Positions 51,079 through 59,731 of a DNA stretch of 64,000 bases are shown here, in pieces. The stretch covers positions 124,001 to 188,000 of the forward strand of contig JAVKBW010000046.1 of NCBI GenBank assembly GCA_040222995.1, written 5' to 3'. The notes beneath the pieces were generated by a model, which worked only from the letters and a program-made list of their open reading frames with translations, was not told the DNA's origin and did not search any database. Made by a program: the position numbers and the translations under genes. Position 1 is the first letter of the stretch, and each line of letters begins with the position of its first letter. The stretch is from JAVKBW01 sp040222995 (GTDB lineage: Bacteria > Pseudomonadota > Alphaproteobacteria > UBA8366 > Aestuariispiraceae).

Positions 51079-51429
51079 TTACGCCTTCGCGGCGGTGACG
51101 ATGATCTCCACCGTGTAGCCCGGCGCGGCCAGCTTGGCCTCGCCGCAGGCGCGGGCGGGTGCATGACCGGGGGCGACCCAGGCATCCCAGACACCGTTCA
51201 TTTCCGCGAAATCGGCCATATCGGCCAGCCAGATGACGGCCTGCAGAATGCGGGTCTTGTCGCTGCCGGCCTCGGCCAGCAGGGCGTCGATCTTGTCGAG
51301 ACAGGATTTCGTCTGGTCGGCGACGCTATCGCCTTCCGTGCCGACCTGTCCGGCCAGATAGATCGTGTCGCCGTGGACGACGCACTGGCTCATCCGGGCG
51401 TTGGTGTGGCTGCGGGTAATGTCGGACAT
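51079..51429 (-). CDS. RidA family protein (YjgF/YER057c/UK114)
   Basis: 116 residues. Family motifs are VVHGDTIYLAGQVG near the N-terminus and a C-terminal ARACGEAKLAAPGYTVEIIV, where RidA has an Arg that binds the imine. RidA-type proteins hydrolyse reactive enamine/imine intermediates; subgroup members vary. Start 51429 has AGGAGA 7 nt upstream. Confidence 0.93.
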   Translation of the reverse strand: MSDITRSHTNARMSQCVVHGDTIYLAGQVGTEGDSVADQTKSCLDKIDALLAEAGSDKTRILQAVIWLADMADFAEMNGVWDAWVAPGHAPARACGEAKLAAPGYTVEIIVTAAKA

Positions 51430-51603
51430 CGGGCGGTCTCCTGTTCTGGGCTGTCGGGGTTTCGACGGGCACTCTAGGCGCGCCGCCGGTTTTCGCCAAG
51501 CCTGCAATCCGCCTGATGCGCCCGGTTTGCCGATTCCTTCGCGCCTTCCTGCAACCATTGCCGCCGTTGCGCGTTTAACAGATGAACGCAATGGAGGGTA
51601 AGA

Positions 51604-51712
51604 ATGCCAGACACTGAAAAGAAAGCCGCCAGCAAGAAGAAGGCGGCCGCTAACACCGCATTGCTGGATCAGGTTGTCGAGGCGATGGGCTCGACCCTGT
51701 TCGCCTCGACCC
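51604..51712 (+). pseudogene. Possible truncated gene start with strong RBS
   Basis: GGAGGGTAAGA directly precedes ATG 51604, which starts a Lys/Ala-rich peptide (MPDTEKKAASKKKAAANTAL, then LLDQVVEAMGSTLF). After about 36 codons the frame runs antisense into chrR, where its composition looks like a shadow of that gene. I read it as the 5' remnant of a gene cut by rearrangement, or a very short protein. Not recognised. Confidence 0.3.
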
Positions 51713-52384
51713 TCAGATTCCGAACAGCGGCTGCACCAGCCGCGCTGCGAGGCTGCGGAAGCGAAGCGGCGCGTCGGTTACGGCAAGGCAGATGCATTCG
51801 GCATCACGCGTCGCGACCGGCTGATGTTCAACCGTTTCATCCGCCACTTCTAGATCGCCCGGTCCGAACCAGCCGGTGTGGTCCTCGAACGCACCCTTCA
51901 GCACCACCGTCAGCTCCAGGCCGCGATGGGTGTGTTCGGGCACGCGAACGCCGGGCGCGATGCGCAGCAGGCGCGCCGTCACGCCGGGCTCGGAAACCGG
52001 AATCAAAACCTGTTGAGCGCCGGGGCCCAGGCGACGCCAGGGCAGATCATCGACATCGCCGCCCGCATATCGCCGCAACGCCGCCGGAAGAACGGGCGCG
52101 TGGCCGGGTTTCACCGATGCCTGACCGGCGCTTTCTAGGGCCGGGGCGGTATCGATGGCCTGCATCACCGCGTCGAACGAAAAGTCCGTCCGTCCGGGGG
52201 CCGGGTCGGGCGGCGCTTCCTGCTCCAGAAGCGCGCCGCCGATGGCCTCCATTCCTTCGACATGCCGCCGGCAGACCGGGCAGAATGTCAGATGGGCCGC
52301 GATCGCCAGGCTCCATGCTTCATGCAGGCTGCCCGTCGCATAATCGAACAGCAGTTCGTCATGGGGATGATGGTGTATATTCAT
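51713..52384 (-). CDS. chrR: ChrR family anti-sigma factor with zinc-binding and cupin domains
   Basis: 223 residues. The N-terminal zinc anti-sigma domain has H6 or a neighbouring His, H31, C35 and C38 (AAHLTFCPVC), the same spacing as R. sphaeroides ChrR. The C-terminal cupin has H151-x-H153-x3-E157 (PEHTHRGLE) and H187, the second metal site. ChrR binds RpoE in the dark; singlet oxygen triggers its degradation and frees the sigma factor. The start overlaps the rpoE stop by 4 nt (ATGA), so rpoE-chrR is one operon with autoregulation. Confidence 0.95.
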   Translation of the reverse strand: MNIHHHPHDELLFDYATGSLHEAWSLAIAAHLTFCPVCRRHVEGMEAIGGALLEQEAPPDPAPGRTDFSFDAVMQAIDTAPALESAGQASVKPGHAPVLPAALRRYAGGDVDDLPWRRLGPGAQQVLIPVSEPGVTARLLRIAPGVRVPEHTHRGLELTVVLKGAFEDHTGWFGPGDLEVADETVEHQPVATRDAECICLAVTDAPLRFRSLAARLVQPLFGI

Positions 52385-53079
52385 TCGTCTTCTCCGAGGT
52401 CCGCCCGCAGCCGCTTGAACGCAAGACGGATGCGTGACTTGACCGTGCCGAGCGGGATATCGAGCTGTTCGGCGATTCGGCCATGCGGCTTGTCTTCAAA
52501 ATAGGCGAGCATCAGGATATCGCGCTGTTCCTTGGGCAGGCCGCTCATGGCGTTGCGAATTCTGCCGGCATCCTGTCCCTGGGCGATCCGCGTAACCGCG
52601 TCGGTTTCGGGTTCCGGCAGAAAGGTCGGGTCGTCGGTGTCGATTTCCGGCCGGCCGGTGCGCCGAACCAGATCGATATGGGCGTTGCGGCCGATGGTGA
52701 ATATCCAGGTCGAGGCCGCCGCCTTGTCGGGATTGAACTTTTCAGCCTTGCGCCAGACGCGGACCATGGTTTCCTGAACGATTTCCTCGGCTTCGGCGCC
52801 ATCCGCGCCGCGCCGCTGGATAAAAGACCGAAGCCGCGGGGCGAAATAGTCGAACAGTTCCCGGAATGCTTCTCGATCCCGATGCTTGGCAACCGCTATC
52901 ACGAGGTCGGAATGATTGGTCAAGGCATGCTTTCTTTTGATGTCCTGCGACTCGGCATCATCGAATGATGGTTCGAGGCTTTCGAATGCAAGCAAGCCGG
53001 CGGCCGCATTGCAAGCCATCAAGTGGCGGGACACGTCTGCCGGTCGGTCGACTGTTGTAAGGGAATGCAGGTTCATCAT
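52381..53079 (-). CDS. rpoE: ECF sigma factor RpoE (ECF11, ChrR-controlled)
   Basis: Group 4 sigma factor. Region 2 appears as FRELFDYFAPRLRSFI to EEIVQETMVRVWRKAE and WIFTIGRNAHIDLVRR. Region 4 has PKEQRDILMLAYFEDKPHG and IPLGTVKSRIRLAFKRLR. Homologues start about 5 residues before the core (NHSDLVIAVAKHRDREAF); here the frame is open 50 residues more. ATG 53079 lies 5 nt after a -10 hexamer and could be a leaderless start. ATG 53019 or a TTG at 52923 (family-length product) are alternatives without a good RBS. Directs the divergent lipid-remodelling operon and itself. Confidence 0.93.
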   Translation of the reverse strand: MMNLHSLTTVDRPADVSRHLMACNAAAGLLAFESLEPSFDDAESQDIKRKHALTNHSDLVIAVAKHRDREAFRELFDYFAPRLRSFIQRRGADGAEAEEIVQETMVRVWRKAEKFNPDKAAASTWIFTIGRNAHIDLVRRTGRPEIDTDDPTFLPEPETDAVTRIAQGQDAGRIRNAMSGLPKEQRDILMLAYFEDKPHGRIAEQLDIPLGTVKSRIRLAFKRLRADLGEDE

Positions 53080-53084
53080 GACTT

Positions 53085-53114
53085 TCAGTACGCTGATATT
53101 GCCTTTCCGGATCA
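53085..53114 (-). promoter_or_regulatory. Predicted RpoE-type promoter of rpoE-chrR
   Basis: TGATCC (-35, 53114-53109), 18 nt, TACTGA (-10, 53090-53085). Next comes 5 nt, then ATG 53079. The same architecture occurs at 53155-53184 and 60509-60480. RpoE of R. sphaeroides recognises a TGATC-type -35 and TA-starting -10, so this indicates autoregulation. Confidence 0.8.
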
Positions 53115-53154
53115 CCGGGCCCGACAATCTTCCGGCGCGCCGGACGGCGCGAGG

Positions 53155-53184
53155 TGATCCATGGCGTCAGGGCGCGCGTAGAAG
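53155..53184 (+). promoter_or_regulatory. Predicted RpoE-type promoter of the FAD oxidoreductase operon
   Basis: TGATCC (53155-53160), 18 nt, TAGAAG (53179-53184). Divergent from the rpoE promoter; the -35 boxes are 40 nt apart. The first gene starts at 53232, so this mRNA has a leader of about 40 nt. Confidence 0.78.
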
Positions 53185-53231
53185 TCAGGTAACCCAAAGC
53201 GGTTCATGTTTAATCGGAAGCAGGGCGACGA

Positions 53232-54581
53232 ATGCCGTTTGACCACCCATCCCCAGAAAACACGCTGGATATCGCCGTTGTCGGCAGCGGTATCGCCGGT
53301 ATGGCGGCGGCGTGGTTGCTCGACAAGCGCCACCGGGTGACTTTGTACGAACGCAACGATCGTCTCGGCGGTCATTCAAATACCGTCGATGCGGCGACCG
53401 GCGATACCGCCACACCGGTGGATACCGGCTTCATCGTCTACAACGAGATGAACTATCCGAACCTGACCGCCCTGTTCCGGCATCTCGATGTGCCGACGGC
53501 GAACAGTGACATGTCGTTCGCGGCGTCGCTGGATGACGCTGCGCTTGAATATTCCGGCACCGATATCAACGGCCTGTTCGGTCAGCGCAGAAACGCCGTC
53601 AGCCCTCGATTCTGGCGCATGCTGACCGATCTGGTGCGGTTCTACAAAGCCGCGCCGGCGGCGCTGACGCAAACGGAATGCGCGGAAATGACGCTTGGCG
53701 ACTATCTCGACCGTCACGGCTATGGCCCGGCTTTTGTCGAAGATCACCTGCTGCCGATGGGGGCGGCGATCTGGTCGACAAGCGTTGAGGATATCAGGGC
53801 GTATCCCGTTCGGGCCTTTGTGCGATTTTTCGTCAGTCACGGATTGCTGAATCTCACGCAACGCCCGCAATGGCGCACAGTGCAGGGCGGCAGCCGCGAA
53901 TATGTCAAGCGGCTGACGGCGCCTGTTGCGCCGCAAGCCCGGTACGGTGGGGTGCGTACGATCCGGCGGTTTGACGACGGGGTCGAGATCGTCACGGCCG
54001 CCGGCGAACGGCACCGGCACGACCATGTCGTCGTCGCGGCGCATGCCGACGAAGCGCTGGCGATGCTCGATCATCCGACATCGCAGGAAGCCGGTCTGCT
54101 CGGCGCGTGGCGGTATACGAAAAATCGCGCCGTGCTGCATACGGACGCAGCACTGATGCCGGCGCGAAAGCGGGTCTGGGCGAGCTGGAACTTCATCGGC
54201 GCCCGTTCGGAAAACGAACGCGCATTATGCCTTACCTACTGGATGAACAAACTGCAGCCGCTTGAAACGGATACCGATCTGTTCGTCACCCTCAACCCGG
54301 TTATCGAGCCCGGCCGGCCTCATATTCTGCGCGAGCTTGAATACACCCACCCGTTTTTCGACCGGGCCGCGCTCGCGTCACAAACCGATCTGTGGACCCT
54401 GCAGGGCGTCCGGCGCACCTGGTATTGCGGCAGCTATTTCGGGTACGGGTTTCATGAAGATGCGCTTCAGGCGGGTCTGGCCGTTGCCGAACAGCTTGGC
54501 GGCCTGAAGCGTCCGTGGTCGGTCGAAAACGAAAACGGCCGGATTCATCTGCCCGGCGCGGCGATGACGGAAGCGGCGTGA
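53232..54581 (+). CDS. FAD-dependent oxidoreductase (amine-oxidase-like)
   Basis: 449 residues. N-terminal Rossmann fold with VVGSGIAGMAAAWLL (17-31) and LYERNDRLGGHSNTV, the GG-doublet of the phytoene-desaturase/amine-oxidase superfamily. The middle holds TVQGGSREYVKRL; the FAD-closing strand is in WYCGSYFGYGFHEDAL near residue 400. Found next to DUF1365 and a Cfa-like gene in many ECF11 regulons. Likely oxidises or desaturates a fatty-acyl chain. Its TGA shares an A with the DUF1365 start. Confidence 0.92.
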   Translation: MPFDHPSPENTLDIAVVGSGIAGMAAAWLLDKRHRVTLYERNDRLGGHSNTVDAATGDTATPVDTGFIVYNEMNYPNLTALFRHLDVPTANSDMSFAASLDDAALEYSGTDINGLFGQRRNAVSPRFWRMLTDLVRFYKAAPAALTQTECAEMTLGDYLDRHGYGPAFVEDHLLPMGAAIWSTSVEDIRAYPVRAFVRFFVSHGLLNLTQRPQWRTVQGGSREYVKRLTAPVAPQARYGGVRTIRRFDDGVEIVTAAGERHRHDHVVVAAHADEALAMLDHPTSQEAGLLGAWRYTKNRAVLHTDAALMPARKRVWASWNFIGARSENERALCLTYWMNKLQPLETDTDLFVTLNPVIEPGRPHILRELEYTHPFFDRAALASQTDLWTLQGVRRTWYCGSYFGYGFHEDALQAGLAVAEQLGGLKRPWSVENENGRIHLPGAAMTEAA

Positions 54582-55369
54582 TGGTCCGGTCGGCGATTTA
54601 TCAGGGTACCGTCGTGCACGGGCGTGTGCGCCCGAAGCGGCACCGGCTGCGCTATTCCGTATTCTCGTTCCTGCTCGATCTCGACGAGCTGCCGGATCTC
54701 GACCGGCGGCATGCAGTGTTCGCCTACAACCGCCGCGCGCCGATTTCGTTCTACGACAGGGATCACGGTCCGCTCGACGGGTCGCCACTTCGGCCCTGGG
54801 CGGAAGGGTTGTTGCGCGATGCCGGGATCGACAGTGATGGCGGCCCGATCCGCCTGCTGTGTTACCCCCGGATGTTCGGATACGTTTTCAATCCATTGAG
54901 CGTGTATTTTTGCTATGACCGTGATGAAAATCTTGTCGCGATTCTTTACGAGGTCTGCAACACCTTCAAGGAACGCCATACCTATGTCATTCCGGTCACC
55001 GCGCAGGAAGGGTCAATCGTTCGCCAGAGGTGTAACAAGGAATTGTATGTTTCGCCCTTCCTCGGCATGGACTGCAGCTATGACTTCCGTATTCTGCCGC
55101 CGCAGGAATCCCTGAGTGTGGTAATCAGACAGGAAGACAGGGACGGGCTGTTGCTCACCGCCGCTTTCAAGGGTGATCGAAAGCCGTTCAACGCGGCGAC
55201 GCTGGCGCGTCTGCTGGCGACGTTCCCGCTGATGACGTTCAAGATAATGGCCGGAATCCACTGGGAAGCCTTCCGCCTCTGGATAAAGGGCATGCCCGTG
55301 TTTACTCACCAGGCGGCGGCAAGCCCCGTCGATTCAAGCATCGTCACCCGACCGGTTGCGAAAGGATAG
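54581..55369 (+). CDS. DUF1365 protein
   Basis: 262 residues. Family core: IYQGTVVHGRVRPKRHRLRY, VFSFLLDLDELPDLD, FNPLSVYFCYD and EVCNTFKERHTYV. Function not established; invariably next to the FAD oxidoreductase and Cfa-like genes in ECF11 regulons, so it probably works on the same lipid. ATG 54581 overlaps the previous TGA by 1 nt. Confidence 0.92.
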   Translation: MVRSAIYQGTVVHGRVRPKRHRLRYSVFSFLLDLDELPDLDRRHAVFAYNRRAPISFYDRDHGPLDGSPLRPWAEGLLRDAGIDSDGGPIRLLCYPRMFGYVFNPLSVYFCYDRDENLVAILYEVCNTFKERHTYVIPVTAQEGSIVRQRCNKELYVSPFLGMDCSYDFRILPPQESLSVVIRQEDRDGLLLTAAFKGDRKPFNAATLARLLATFPLMTFKIMAGIHWEAFRLWIKGMPVFTHQAAASPVDSSIVTRPVAKG

Positions 55370-55374
55370 AAGCA

Positions 55375-56619
55375 ATGGAAACAACATTTGACCGGCGAAA
55401 GTCGCGGTTACGAAACGTATTCTCCGTGGTTTCTATCGGCCCGGCCGAATATCTGGAACAACAGCTCGTCCGGCGTCTTGAACCGGTCGAACATGGCGCG
55501 CTGGCGATTACCTTTCCGTCTGGACGGCGGCGCGTCGTTCGGGGACGGAAAGGCGGCGCCGAGGCAGACGTCACCATCTATACGCTTGGCCTGCTCTGGC
55601 GGCTGGCCGTATCCGGCGAGCTTGGCGCGGCGGAAGGCTATCTTGCCGGCGAATGGGATACGCCCGATCTGATGGCGTTGATGACTTTCGTCGCCGAGAA
55701 TGAGAATGCGTTGTCAGACCTGTTCCGGCAATCCTGGTTCATGCACCAGGCGAACCGCCTCGCGCACGCCATGAACAACAATACGAAATCGGGCAGCCGG
55801 CGGAACATCGCCGCGCACTACGACCTCGGTAATGCGTTCTATAGCCGATGGCTGGACCGGACGATGACCTATTCGGCCGCCGTCTTTGATCGTGACGACG
55901 AACCGCTCGACGTGGCGCAACAGCGAAAGTACAGACGGCTGGCTCAGGCGATTGATCTGAAAGCCGGCGACCGGGTTCTGGAAATCGGTTGCGGCTGGGG
56001 CGGTTTCGCTGAATACGCAGCTTGTGAAATCGGCTGCAGCCTCGTCTGTCTGACCCTGTCGTCCGAACAGGCGGCGTTCGCCAAACAGCGGATGGCAAAA
56101 GCCGGAATCGGCGATCGCGTTGAAATCCGGTTACAGGATTACCGTGACGTGCAGGGGGTATTCGACAAGGTCGTGTCGATTGAAATGTTCGAAGCCGTGG
56201 GTGAAGCCTACTGGCCGGCTTTCTTCGATGTTCTGCGCCAGCGCCTGAAGCCGGGTGGCAAGGCGGCGATGCAGGTTATTACCATCGATGAGGATGCTTT
56301 CGACATCTACCGCCACCGGCCGGATTTCATCCAGCGATATATTTTCCCCGGCGGGATGCTGCCCAGCCCCACCGCCTTCGAGGCGGCGGCCCGAATGAGC
56401 GACCTGACGCTGACCGAACAGACCTTTCATGGCGCTTCCTATGCCGAAACCCTGCGGCGCTGGCGGCGGGCGTTCCGGCGAGCCTGGCCGGAGATCCTAC
56501 CGCTTGGTTTCGATGACCGCTTCTACCGGATGTGGCTCTACTACCTGGCCTATTGCGAGACCGGTTTTGAAAACGGCCGCATCGATGTCGGACATTTCAT
56601 TCTGTCCAGAGACCAATGA
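55375..56619 (+). CDS. Cyclopropane-fatty-acid-synthase-like methyltransferase
   Basis: 414 residues of the CFA synthase family. RNIAAHYDLGNAFYSRWLD precedes the SAM-binding VLEIGCGWGGFAEYA near 200, then FDKVVSIEMFEAVG, where the Glu-containing loop coordinates bicarbonate in E. coli Cfa. The C-terminus (YRHRPDFIQRYIFPGGMLPS) is typical. Acts on phospholipid acyl double bonds at the membrane. In R. sphaeroides a homologue in the RpoE regulon is needed for methylated/furan fatty acids. RBS AAGGA 8 nt upstream. Overlaps the MFS gene by 4 nt. Confidence 0.93.
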   Translation: METTFDRRKSRLRNVFSVVSIGPAEYLEQQLVRRLEPVEHGALAITFPSGRRRVVRGRKGGAEADVTIYTLGLLWRLAVSGELGAAEGYLAGEWDTPDLMALMTFVAENENALSDLFRQSWFMHQANRLAHAMNNNTKSGSRRNIAAHYDLGNAFYSRWLDRTMTYSAAVFDRDDEPLDVAQQRKYRRLAQAIDLKAGDRVLEIGCGWGGFAEYAACEIGCSLVCLTLSSEQAAFAKQRMAKAGIGDRVEIRLQDYRDVQGVFDKVVSIEMFEAVGEAYWPAFFDVLRQRLKPGGKAAMQVITIDEDAFDIYRHRPDFIQRYIFPGGMLPSPTAFEAAARMSDLTLTEQTFHGASYAETLRRWRRAFRRAWPEILPLGFDDRFYRMWLYYLAYCETGFENGRIDVGHFILSRDQ

Positions 56620-57971
56620 GCCATAACAAACCGGCGCGCCTGTCGCGCCGCATCGTACTGGCCTATATCGCGCCGGCCTGTGTCATCGCCCTGCCGACGA
56701 TTCCGGTCTATATCTTTCTGCCGTCGATGTACGGTGACGATCTGGGTCTCGGTCTTGCCGTCACGGGTGGCGTTCTGCTTGTGGCCCGGCTGTTTGATAC
56801 GGTATCCGATCCGCTTGTCGGCATGCTGACCGACCGGTTTTCGTTTCGCGGCGCAAAGCGAAAGCCGTTCATCGCGCTTGGCGCGGTGATCGCCGGCCCG
56901 GCGCTCTGGATGCTGCTGATGCCGTCGCCCGGCGCGGATGCGGCGTATCTGCTTCTATGGTCGGTGGTCCTGTATGTCGGCTGGACCCTGATCTACGTGC
57001 CGTACACGACCTGGGGTGCGGAGCTGAGCGAAGACTACAACGAACGAACGCGTCTGACGACATGGCGCGAGGGGGCTTCGCTGCTGGGCATTCTGGGCGC
57101 CGGAGCGGTCGTCGCCATCGCCGCGCCGCTGACCGGCGAGACCGAACCCGGCTCGCTCACCGATCCGGCCGGTCTGGTTGCGCTGACCACCGTTCTGCTG
57201 GGGGCTGTCGTGTTTCCGGTCATTCTGTCGATGACGCCGGACAGCACATTGCCGCGCGGCCGTCGGCAGACTGGGCGATTTGCGTTCCATGACGTGTTGG
57301 ATGTTTTCCGCAACGCGCTGTTTCGCCGTCTGCTGGTGGCCTGGTTCATCAACGGAATCGCCAACGGCGTTCCCGCTGTGCTGTTTTTCCTGTACCTGGA
57401 ATTCGGTCTCGGCGTTACCGACGACCAGCGCCCTGTTTTCGTTTTCATCTACTTCATGTCGGCTGTTGCGGCCATGCCGCTCTGGTTCATGATTTCGCAA
57501 CGCCTTGGTAAACACCGGACATGGTGTTGGGCGATGGTCATGACCTGTCTCGCCTTCGTCTTCGTGCCGGTTCTGCCGCAAGGCGCGTTGATCCTGTTCG
57601 GCATAGTTTGCGTAATAAGCGGGCTCGGCCTCGGTGCGGATCTCGCCCTGCCGCCGGCAATTCAGGCCGATGTCGCCGACTACGATCGCTGGAAGGTGAA
57701 ACGGCGGCGGACAGGGCTGCAATTTTCGCTGTGGAGCATGAGCACGAAACTGGCGCTTGCCCTTGCCGCGGGTCTGGCGCTGCCGGGCGTCGAGGTTTTG
57801 GGTTTCAACCCGGAACAGCCCGATGAGCAAGGCCGCATGGTGCTGGCGGTGATCTACGCGCTGGTGCCTGTCGTAATAAAGATAGCAGCCGTTGCCGTCA
57901 TGTGGCGGTTTCCGCTGACACAAAGCCGGCAGGCAGCCATTCGCCGCCGGCTCGACCGGTGCGAAAGTTGA
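56616..57971 (+). CDS. MFS transporter, GPH/MFS_2 type
   Basis: 451 residues, about 12 transmembrane helices. DTVSDPLVGMLTDRF near helix 2 is the GPH-family signature and KRKPFIALGAVIAGP follows. Other members move sugars or lysophospholipids with a cation. In the other ECF11 clusters I know of, a photolyase or DUF2878 gene is usual here rather than this transporter, so it may import or flip a lipid-related metabolite. ATG overlaps the Cfa-like TGA. Confidence 0.88.
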   Translation: MSHNKPARLSRRIVLAYIAPACVIALPTIPVYIFLPSMYGDDLGLGLAVTGGVLLVARLFDTVSDPLVGMLTDRFSFRGAKRKPFIALGAVIAGPALWMLLMPSPGADAAYLLLWSVVLYVGWTLIYVPYTTWGAELSEDYNERTRLTTWREGASLLGILGAGAVVAIAAPLTGETEPGSLTDPAGLVALTTVLLGAVVFPVILSMTPDSTLPRGRRQTGRFAFHDVLDVFRNALFRRLLVAWFINGIANGVPAVLFFLYLEFGLGVTDDQRPVFVFIYFMSAVAAMPLWFMISQRLGKHRTWCWAMVMTCLAFVFVPVLPQGALILFGIVCVISGLGLGADLALPPAIQADVADYDRWKVKRRRTGLQFSLWSMSTKLALALAAGLALPGVEVLGFNPEQPDEQGRMVLAVIYALVPVVIKIAAVAVMWRFPLTQSRQAAIRRRLDRCES

Positions 57972-57997
57972 TATGCGACACCCTGGAGCCCTAACAG

Positions 57998-58537
57998 ATG
58001 CCAAGCAGACTGGCCGCCGTCCTTTTATCCATCTTCTTGCTGAGCGGATGCCAGAGCATGGTGCCTAGCGATTTCGCAGGAACGGAACCGCGTCTTCTGA
58101 TTGAAGACTACTTTCAGGGAAAGACACGGGCCTGGGGGATATTTGAAGACCGGTTTGGAAAGCTGCGTCGTCAGTTCACCGTCGATATCGACGGCACATG
58201 GGACGGCGAGGTTCTGGTGCTCGACGAACACTTTGAATACAGCGATGGCGAGAAGGACCGGCGGGTCTGGCGAATCAGAAAGACCGGCGACCACACCTAC
58301 GAAGGCAGCGCCGGCGATATCATCGGCACGGCACGCGGCGAAGCGCAGGGCAATGCGTTCAACTGGCAGTACAGGATGGATCTGGCGGTCGGCGACGGTT
58401 CGTGGCGCGTCACCTTCGATGACTGGATGTTCCTGCAGCCGGACGGCGTGTTGCTGAACCGGGCGCGGGTTTCGAAGTTCGGTTTTGAAATCGGTACGGT
58501 AACCCTGGCCTTCAAAAAGCAGGATCAGGAAGGCTGA
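57998..58537 (+). CDS. DUF3833 lipoprotein
   Basis: 179 residues. Signal MPSRLAAVLLSIFLLSGC ends in a lipobox (LLSGC). The DUF3833 body shows LIEDYFQGKTRAWGIFEDRFG, FTVDIDGTWDG and MDLAVGDGSWRVTFDDWMF. Probably periplasmic, lipid-anchored, a lipocalin-like lipid-binding protein. Last gene of the plus-strand operon; convergent with the SnoaL-like gene. Confidence 0.9.
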   Translation: MPSRLAAVLLSIFLLSGCQSMVPSDFAGTEPRLLIEDYFQGKTRAWGIFEDRFGKLRRQFTVDIDGTWDGEVLVLDEHFEYSDGEKDRRVWRIRKTGDHTYEGSAGDIIGTARGEAQGNAFNWQYRMDLAVGDGSWRVTFDDWMFLQPDGVLLNRARVSKFGFEIGTVTLAFKKQDQEG

Positions 58538-58559
58538 TCATCCTTGCGATCAGTGCAGA

Positions 58560-58979
58560 CTAGTCGACTTTCAGGCGAAGCCGTATCCTGCGCAGAAACC
58601 AACCGATAACCGGCAGTTTTTCATAAAAATTCCGGCCGGTGTCCCAGTCGTCCCGGTGATAGCAGACGCGCCCGTCCTCAGCGAACCGGACAAGGCTTGA
58701 GCCGTAAAACCGCCACGGCTTGCCTCTTAGTCTCGCCCGGAACTGCCAGTGAAGCATGCCGGAATCGCCGTCGCCGAATACCTGCTCGACGTTGAACCCG
58801 ACATCGCCGAGAGCGGAAAACATGTCCTCGAACACGCGTCGCATGGATGCCGCGCCGGTGACGTCGTTGAACGGATCGATGAACCGCACATCGTCGGTGA
58901 CGAAGGTCTCCAGCCGGTCGAGACTTTCCGGCGTCAGCGATTGAAGATAGTCGGCATAGGCCCGAAGCGCGGAGGTCAT
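58560..58979 (-). CDS. SnoaL/NTF2-like protein
   Basis: 139 residues. NTF2 fold: YADYLQSLTPESLDRLETFV, DVRFIDPFNDVTG, MRRVFEDMFSAL. Small members of this fold bind or isomerise hydrophobic ligands. Start ATG 58979 shares an A with the SDR's TGA. Third gene of the minus-strand operon. Confidence 0.87.
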   Translation of the reverse strand: MTSALRAYADYLQSLTPESLDRLETFVTDDVRFIDPFNDVTGAASMRRVFEDMFSALGDVGFNVEQVFGDGDSGMLHWQFRARLRGKPWRFYGSSLVRFAEDGRVCYHRDDWDTGRNFYEKLPVIGWFLRRIRLRLKVD

Positions 58980-59731
58980 CAGCGGATCATGCGGCGGGTC
59001 AGGGCGAAAAACAATCCGTCCGGCAGCAGGCGCAGCACCTTCATGATAACGGCGAACCGCCACGGCATCGATATCTCGAACCGGTTGCTTTCAAGCCCCT
59101 TGCAGATGGCGCGGGCGGCGTCGTCAACAGGCATCAGAAACGGCATCGGAAAATCGTTCTTATCGGTCAGCGGCGTCTTGATAAATCCCGGATTGATCAG
59201 GCTGATGCGCAGTCCGGCGGCCTCGATTTCCGGTTTCAGCGCTTCACACAGGTTGATCAGCCCGGCCTTGCTCGCACCATAGGCGGCGGCGGTTGGCAGG
59301 CCCCGGTACCCGGCGAGCGACGCCACCACGGCGACATGGCCTGACTTCCGCTTTCGGAATCGGGAGAGAATCGGCGCCAGCCCGTTAACGACGCCCATCA
59401 GGTTGACCTCGACAAGGCGTCGCGTGGTTTCGACGGAAAAATCTTCCAGACTTTCCGGCTTGTGAGAGCCGGCGTTGAGGATCGCCAGATCAATCGGCCC
59501 GACCGTGTCTTCAATCTCCCCGATACAGGTCTCGACATCCTGTGCCTTCGTGACGTCGAGCGGAAAAACATGCACCGTGCCGCCGGCTGCGTCCCTGAGG
59601 CTGTCGAGGTCTTCGCGTGTGCGCGCGCTGACGCAGACCGTCCAGCCATCGGCGGCCAGGTTTTGCGCCACGGCCCGGCCGATTCCCTTGCCGGCCCCGG
59701 TGATCCAGGCGATGCGGCCCCGGCCGGTCAT
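58979..59731 (-). CDS. Short-chain dehydrogenase/reductase
   Basis: 250 residues, classical SDR. TGAGKGIGRAV at the N-terminus, DLAILNAGS near 85, catalytic AYGASKAG, with Ser in VVASLAGY. Start 59731 overlaps the DUF6134 stop by 4 nt. Part of the ECF11 set; probably oxidises or reduces a lipid-derived carbonyl. Confidence 0.92.
   Translation of the reverse strand: MTGRGRIAWITGAGKGIGRAVAQNLAADGWTVCVSARTREDLDSLRDAAGGTVHVFPLDVTKAQDVETCIGEIEDTVGPIDLAILNAGSHKPESLEDFSVETTRRLVEVNLMGVVNGLAPILSRFRKRKSGHVAVVASLAGYRGLPTAAAYGASKAGLINLCEALKPEIEAAGLRISLINPGFIKTPLTDKNDFPMPFLMPVDDAARAICKGLESNRFEISMPWRFAVIMKVLRLLPDGLFFALTRRMIR

Noticed and set aside
51604..52437. Full 277-codon plus-strand protein starting at 51604
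   Set aside because: Beyond codon 36 it is antisense to chrR and low-complexity Arg/Pro-rich; only the start looks real.
58528..58560. Short inverted repeat TGATC/GATCA between DUF3833 and SnoaL genes as a terminator
   Set aside because: Only 5 bp and no T-run; too weak to call.
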